This document shows positions 60,155-64,000 of a stretch of 64,000 bases of DNA, piece after piece (position 1 is the stretch's first letter; each line of letters opens with the position of its first letter). The DNA is from Orychophragmus violaceus. Taxonomy: Eukaryota; Streptophyta; Magnoliopsida; Brassicales; Brassicaceae. The notes under the pieces were generated by a model. It saw only the letters and a program-made list of their open reading frames with translations, had not been told where the DNA came from and did not search any database. A program made the position numbers and the translations under genes. The stretch lies in contig CM058231.1 of the NCBI GenBank assembly GCA_030180135.1, positions 25,113,034 to 25,177,033 on the forward strand, in the 5' to 3' direction.

Positions 60155-61510
60155 ATGTCGAAATCGAGCTTGGTTAGGGTTAAAAAAGAGAAACAGGTAG
60201 CCGAAGAGGAGGAGTTCGAGCATCCCATTCCGACTACGAAAGCGGAGGAGATCGAGAGTCTGTATTCGTCGCACGGTGTGCCAAGATCGGTGGAGTTGAG
60301 ACTTCTCGATCCCGGAGAGACGCCGGAGTCGGTTAGACCGGGCTATTGTTGCGCCTACAAGGCTTATTTCGAGAAGTGTAACATGGTCTTTCCGATTCCT
60401 CGGTTCGTGTTGGACGTGATAGGCGAGCTCGGGATAGCGCTTCCGCAGCTAACACCAAATTTCGTCCGCTACCTCATCGGCCTGTTGGTTAGGGCTCGAG
60501 AAGAGGGGATTCCGTTCGACCTGTCTGTTCTTCATGATTTGTGTTCGATCAAACATAACTCGGCGACGGGGCTTTTCTATCTTTCTCCTCGGTGGAGTTT
60601 GGCGATCCTGGTGGCTGTGCCGAACCAGGAGGATCGTTGGAGAGAGCGTCCCTTTTGGTTCAAACTCGACCACCATTCGATCGGGGATTATGACCCCTCT
60701 AGAGTCGCGACCTCGTGGTCGGAGTCTATTGGTTAGGGATAGCGTTTTTAGCTAGTTTTTGCATGTCGTTTTTGTTTGGGAGCATCTGAACTTTTTGTTT
60801 GTTTTCAGAGATCCCGGAGAGGTACGGAATAACCCCTGCGATTAGAAGGCTAGCGGCTACTCTAAGCTCCAGAGACGTACTCTGGTCGTCGTTCACTGTT
60901 GACAGAGTTAGGCGTGCACTCGAGCTCCCGGAGGTGATTGTGCCGCTGGAGGTTCGTCCTGCCCCGATTCTTCTTGGTGAGTGTATGCATTTTTGGTAAA
61001 AATTTCTTTTTACACAAATATTCTGTTTACGCGCCCCGGGTGCTAATCTTTGACCGTTTCGTTTCGTAGCTTCCCGAGAACACTCGCTTTCCGACGCTGC
61101 TTCGTCGAGCAGAACCCAGACAAAGAAGAAGATGAGGAGACGTCCCACTGTTCGAGAGTCGTCCAAGAGGCCTTCCGAAAAGGCAACGTCTGGCGGATAT
61201 GCGCCCATCCGTGCTGGCCAGTTGAACGATGCTCTAATTGGCGCAATTAACGACGGGAGGTCTGGAGGCGCTCCGCCTCCGCCTCCGCGTCGGGACGCGG
61301 AGTCTGGGAAGGGGCCGGAAGCTGTACGCCCCGACCAAGTGATTAACCTGAGTTCCAGGGCCACCGGAAGTGATTCCTCGGTGCAACCTTCGAACAAGAA
61401 GCCTCGATATGAAAAGGAGGCAGCTGTTGGGTCGGGCTCGTCGCATGCTCCGGGGTCCAAACCGTTTCACTGGAAGTTTTACCACACAAAGGATTTCCCG
61501 ATCACAGATG
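60155..61510 (+). CDS. intron-containing transposon-associated gene, 5' part, cut by copia-3
   Basis: Three exons join in one frame: 60155-60731, 60809-60976 and 61070 to the break at 61510. Introns begin GTTAGG and GTGAGT and end TTTTCAG and TTCGTAG; both fall after the first base of a codon. About 395 residues are present. The first part (FPIPRFVLDVIGELGIALPQ, then FVRYLIGLLVRAREEGIPFD, then LYHLSPRW-like FYLSPRWSLAIL) resembles the plant family Pfam names putative gypsy type transposon (Transposase_28). Later come a lysine/arginine-rich segment and a proline-rich run. The role is unknown. It lies antisense to the putative LTR at 59137-59649, and Tat-lineage elements are known to carry extra, sometimes antisense, genes near the 3' LTR. 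The family call is moderate; the link to Tat is an inference. Copia-3 interrupts the third exon. Confidence 0.7.
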
Positions 61511-62148
61511 TGTTGGAATTATGTCCAGTAATCTCTGTACTGTCTCTAGAAAGTAAGAGTATGTCAATGATCAGGCATAAGTCATATAATACTGGGGGTC
61601 ATGATGGCTTGCTAGAGTCCGCTCATGATCTATAAATCTTGGATTTATTGCCTTTATTATATGATCCCATATGGGTCACACGCCTAAGCTAACAGGAAAC
61701 TAAGAAGGAACGGTTCAGCAGATGTACGGTAAAAGTGCTAGGCATTTACTGTGCTTGGAGAGATAGAAGGGCCTGATTAAATCCAAGGGATTTAATCAAA
61801 CTGGGAATTGGGCCCAAAAGGCCCAATAGAACTAGACAAGGGTTTTATGAATAAAACTTGCCCTAGCTCTTTTTCCCTAGCCAACTTCTGCGCCTCCTTC
61901 TCTCTCTCTCTGCGCCTCTCTCCTCTTGGTCTAGCAGCCAATTTCCTGCAGTGTGCGTGTGTGAGCCTTTGGAGGAGCTATCTCTTGGTGGTTCTGCTGA
62001 TCTCTGACCCGTACCTCCTCTTTCCGCTGCAAAACAAGGTAACAGGTGAGATCCTTTATGATTCTAGCAAGAGAACCTAGATCTGGCATGTTTAGTAGGA
62101 TCAATTAATCTGATGAATTGAACCAGGAAATACTAAACGAATCCTTCA
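61511..62148 (+). repeat. 5' LTR of copia-3
   Basis: It starts TGTTGGAATTATGTCC and ends ATCCTTCA just before TGGTATCAGAGC. A CT-rich stretch lies near 61890-61925. The right end is fixed by the primer-binding site; no second LTR is visible for comparison. Confidence 0.85.
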
Positions 62149-62149
62149 G

Positions 62150-62161
62150 TGGTATCAGAGC
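62150..62161 (+). promoter_or_regulatory. primer-binding site of copia-3 (initiator tRNA-Met)
   Basis: TGGTATCAGAGC, as in copia-2. Confidence 0.93.
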
Positions 62162-62286
62162 CATTGGTTCTATTAGGATTTCTTGTTTTAGAATCATGTT
62201 TAGGTTGTTTAGAAGTATTTGAATCAATTTATGATAAGAAAATACTTAAGAAACAAAGAATTAAAACCTAAACAAATTGAAATCGC

Positions 62287-63838
62287 ATGATCCGATCTAT
62301 TGAATCGGTATGCGTCGGAATGATGATCGCCAAAGGATCACCATGTCCGGATCGAGCGACGCACGGTGAACCGATCGCATGGATCGATCGTTCGATCGCA
62401 TGGATCGACCCGAGCTCGTCCGATCACGTCCCGCGCCGAAGTCGTGACCGAGAGCCAAATGGATCGTCCCGATCGCACGCCTCGTCACGTCCCGATCGAT
62501 CGCGCCGCTTGCCCGATCACGTCCCGATCGCGGAAGCGTGATGCGTGATGATCTCGGCCGTCCCGTCCCGTCCCGCTCCCGTCCCGCTATCGTCCGAGCA
62601 TCGCGTGATCGAGTGATGGCGATCCCGGATCGTGTCTCGTCTCGATCGCGAAGCTAGGTCACGACCGTGATCGGTTCGTGACCAATCGGTTCGGTTCGGT
62701 TAATGGTTCGGTTTAAAACTTGATTAAAACTTAATCGTCACGGTTTAATAAACAGACTTAATAAAATTTATTAAGTTCTGGTTAAACCGGGATAAGAAAT
62801 CCAAAGTCGTAAAATTGGATTTAGTGCCTAAACCAGTGATTTTCTAATTTGATTTGGTTGGACCAAATAAATTGAGAAAATCCGGTTTAGTAAATAACTG
62901 GTTGACAATTGTGGTCATCGTAGTAATTAATTTTGGTTAGACCAATTTTAATGAACCAGACCGGTTATGTCATTTAATTGGACAATTGGGTTATGTCTTG
63001 GACATAGACCAATTCTTGGGCCATGGGCCAAGAAGTTAAAACAATTGGGCCAGTTATTTGAGTCTATTCTTCAGATTTAATTTAAAAATTTATTTTATAA
63101 TTAAAATTTAATTTTAAATTAATCAGTTTCCAAAATCTGAAATTAGAAAGTTTCTTAGAATAGAAGTTTCTAGATTTGCATGTTTTGGATTTTAGGAAAT
63201 TTCTATAGTTAGAAAGTTTCCAATTTTAGGAAGTTTCCAATTTTAGAAAGTTTCCAAAAATAGTAGGTTTCCAAAAAGGGAAAGTTTCCAAAAATAGTAA
63301 TCTTCTATTTTGGGAATGAAATTTTAAAATAAACCTACAAACCTCAAATAATATCAAGCGTTGGATGTCTTGTCCATATTATGTCAGCTGTTGAAGCCCA
63401 TTCAATCGTACACACGGCCTTACAGTGTGAGGGTGTTTATCTTTTGCGTGGGTAAAACAGTTTGTGATTCATTAATGTCATTGGGAGTCCCAGACATTAG
63501 TGATTACATGACTGTATAGTCTGGTTTTCTTGACTAGGCCATCGGGAGTCCCGGGCCTTGAGACATCAGAGTGGATTGGGCCTCGGGCCCAGATTCACAA
63601 CCAAGAGTTATATCACGGATATAATTAGCCGAGATAGGGCTTACCGATATAAGCTAAGGTTGGGTGACGGCCAGTGGCCCACTTTGATCTTAGTTATATG
63701 TGGATCTTGGAATCATTATATTCTATTGAGGGTAACTGATGTTATTGAATATAATACGAGATTAATCATATTAAATATAATGCGAGATTAATCATATTGA
63801 ACATATTAACTAAAATTCTTTTATCTTAAATTTCAGTT
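62287..63838 (+). other. leader of copia-3 with CGATCG-rich cluster
   Basis: No gene. 62287-62660 is GC-rich with many CGATC, CGATCG and GATCGATCG words (CGATCG cores start near 62372, 62385 and 62393) and repeated CGTCCCG. After it come CGGTT-rich repeats (62670-62720) and repeats of GGAAAGTTTCCAAAA type (63180-63300). The TTTCAG before the gag ATG matches copia-2. Confidence 0.7.
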
Positions 63839-64000
63839 ATGACTAGCACAAACAATCAAAACACTTTCTCGATCCGGTCTATCCTTGAGATGGACAAGCT
63901 GAACGGATCAAATTTCTTGACTTGGTCGCGGAACCTGAGGCTAGTCCTCAGGCAGGAGAGAAAGGACTATGTTCTTGAGAGAGCTCTCCCCGTGAGGATC
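63839..64000 (+). CDS. copia-3 gag, N-terminal fragment
   Basis: The ATG at 63839 starts an open frame that runs off the window after 54 codons. The motif LNGSNFLTWSRNLRLVLRQE aligns with LNGSNFLDWYQNLRFILKQE of copia-2 gag, and both are followed by KDYVLE. It is the start of a copia particle protein. Nothing can be said of the zinc knuckle or pol. Confidence 0.88.
   Translation, partial: MTSTNNQNTFSIRSILEMDKLNGSNFLTWSRNLRLVLRQERKDYVLERALPVRI

Larger units (their letters stand above)
61511..64000 (+). mobile_element. Ty1/copia element copia-3, cut by the window end
   Basis: A 5' LTR (61511-62148), an initiator tRNA-Met primer-binding site, a 1.7 kb leader and the start of gag are present. 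It is related to copia-2: similar LTR start, similar sequence before gag (GGATCTTGGAATCATTATATTC) and similar gag N-terminus. The rest lies beyond the window, so completeness cannot be judged. The probable target duplication is AGATG (61506-61510). Confidence 0.9.

Overview
The window is repeat-filled plant heterochromatin. I see no intact cellular gene, tRNA or rRNA. An Athila-lineage Ty3/gypsy element with its ORF2, Ty1/copia elements primed by initiator tRNA-Met, gypsy elements primed by tRNA-Asp, CACTA, hAT and Stowaway-like DNA transposons, and TATA boxes in AT-rich DNA all point to a dicot, most probably a Brassicaceae species, in a pericentromeric or similar region.

Layout. 1-1902 holds the 3' end of a copia element (LTR 686-1902). 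1903-4195 is AT-rich DNA without genes, followed by a Stowaway-like MITE (4198-4460). 4488-41234 is one CACTA-type element (ATA target duplications) swollen by four retrotransposon insertions at up to four levels. Copia-1 (4747-38061, minus, GTACC duplications) sits in the CACTA element. Copia-1 carries an Athila element (4950-26085, minus, AAGAT duplications) and a gag-protease-only gypsy element, gypsy-2 (27781-34298, minus). The Athila ORF2 is itself split by copia-2 (9380-16346, plus, ACCCA duplications). 41235-44382 is AT-rich, with a (CT)70 microsatellite and many AGTAGACTTC-type repeats. A decayed hAT element follows (44383 to about 54495), split by gypsy-3 (47483-54220, minus, AGTTG duplications), an older relative of gypsy-2. 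54496-58657 has more AGTAGACTTC repeats, a degenerate coding repeat and a 5'-truncated relative of the CACTA element. 59137-61510 looks like the 3' end of a minus-strand Tat-type gypsy element with an antisense, intron-containing extra gene. That gene is cut by copia-3 (61511 to beyond the end of the window).

How the parts work together. The Athila element has gag, protease, reverse transcriptase, RNase H and integrase in one frame, but three stops lie between gag and pol. Gypsy-2 and copia-2 keep open gag genes but have no usable reverse transcriptase, although their LTR pairs are nearly identical. They were probably mobilised by partners elsewhere.

Most unusual signal. Copia-2, gypsy-2 and gypsy-3 belong to two unrelated superfamilies, yet all carry clusters of a palindromic motif with core TCGAYCGA (typical forms GTGTCGATCGACAC and GCATCGATCGATGC). 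The motif nearly always comes as doublets whose copies are 20-23 bp apart, most often 21. Doublets recur at matching places: in the LTR (in two elements, just upstream of the TATA box), in the leader, in the gag-protease linker and in the 3' spacer. Copia-3 has a CGATCG-rich leader too. I know of no described function for this arrangement.
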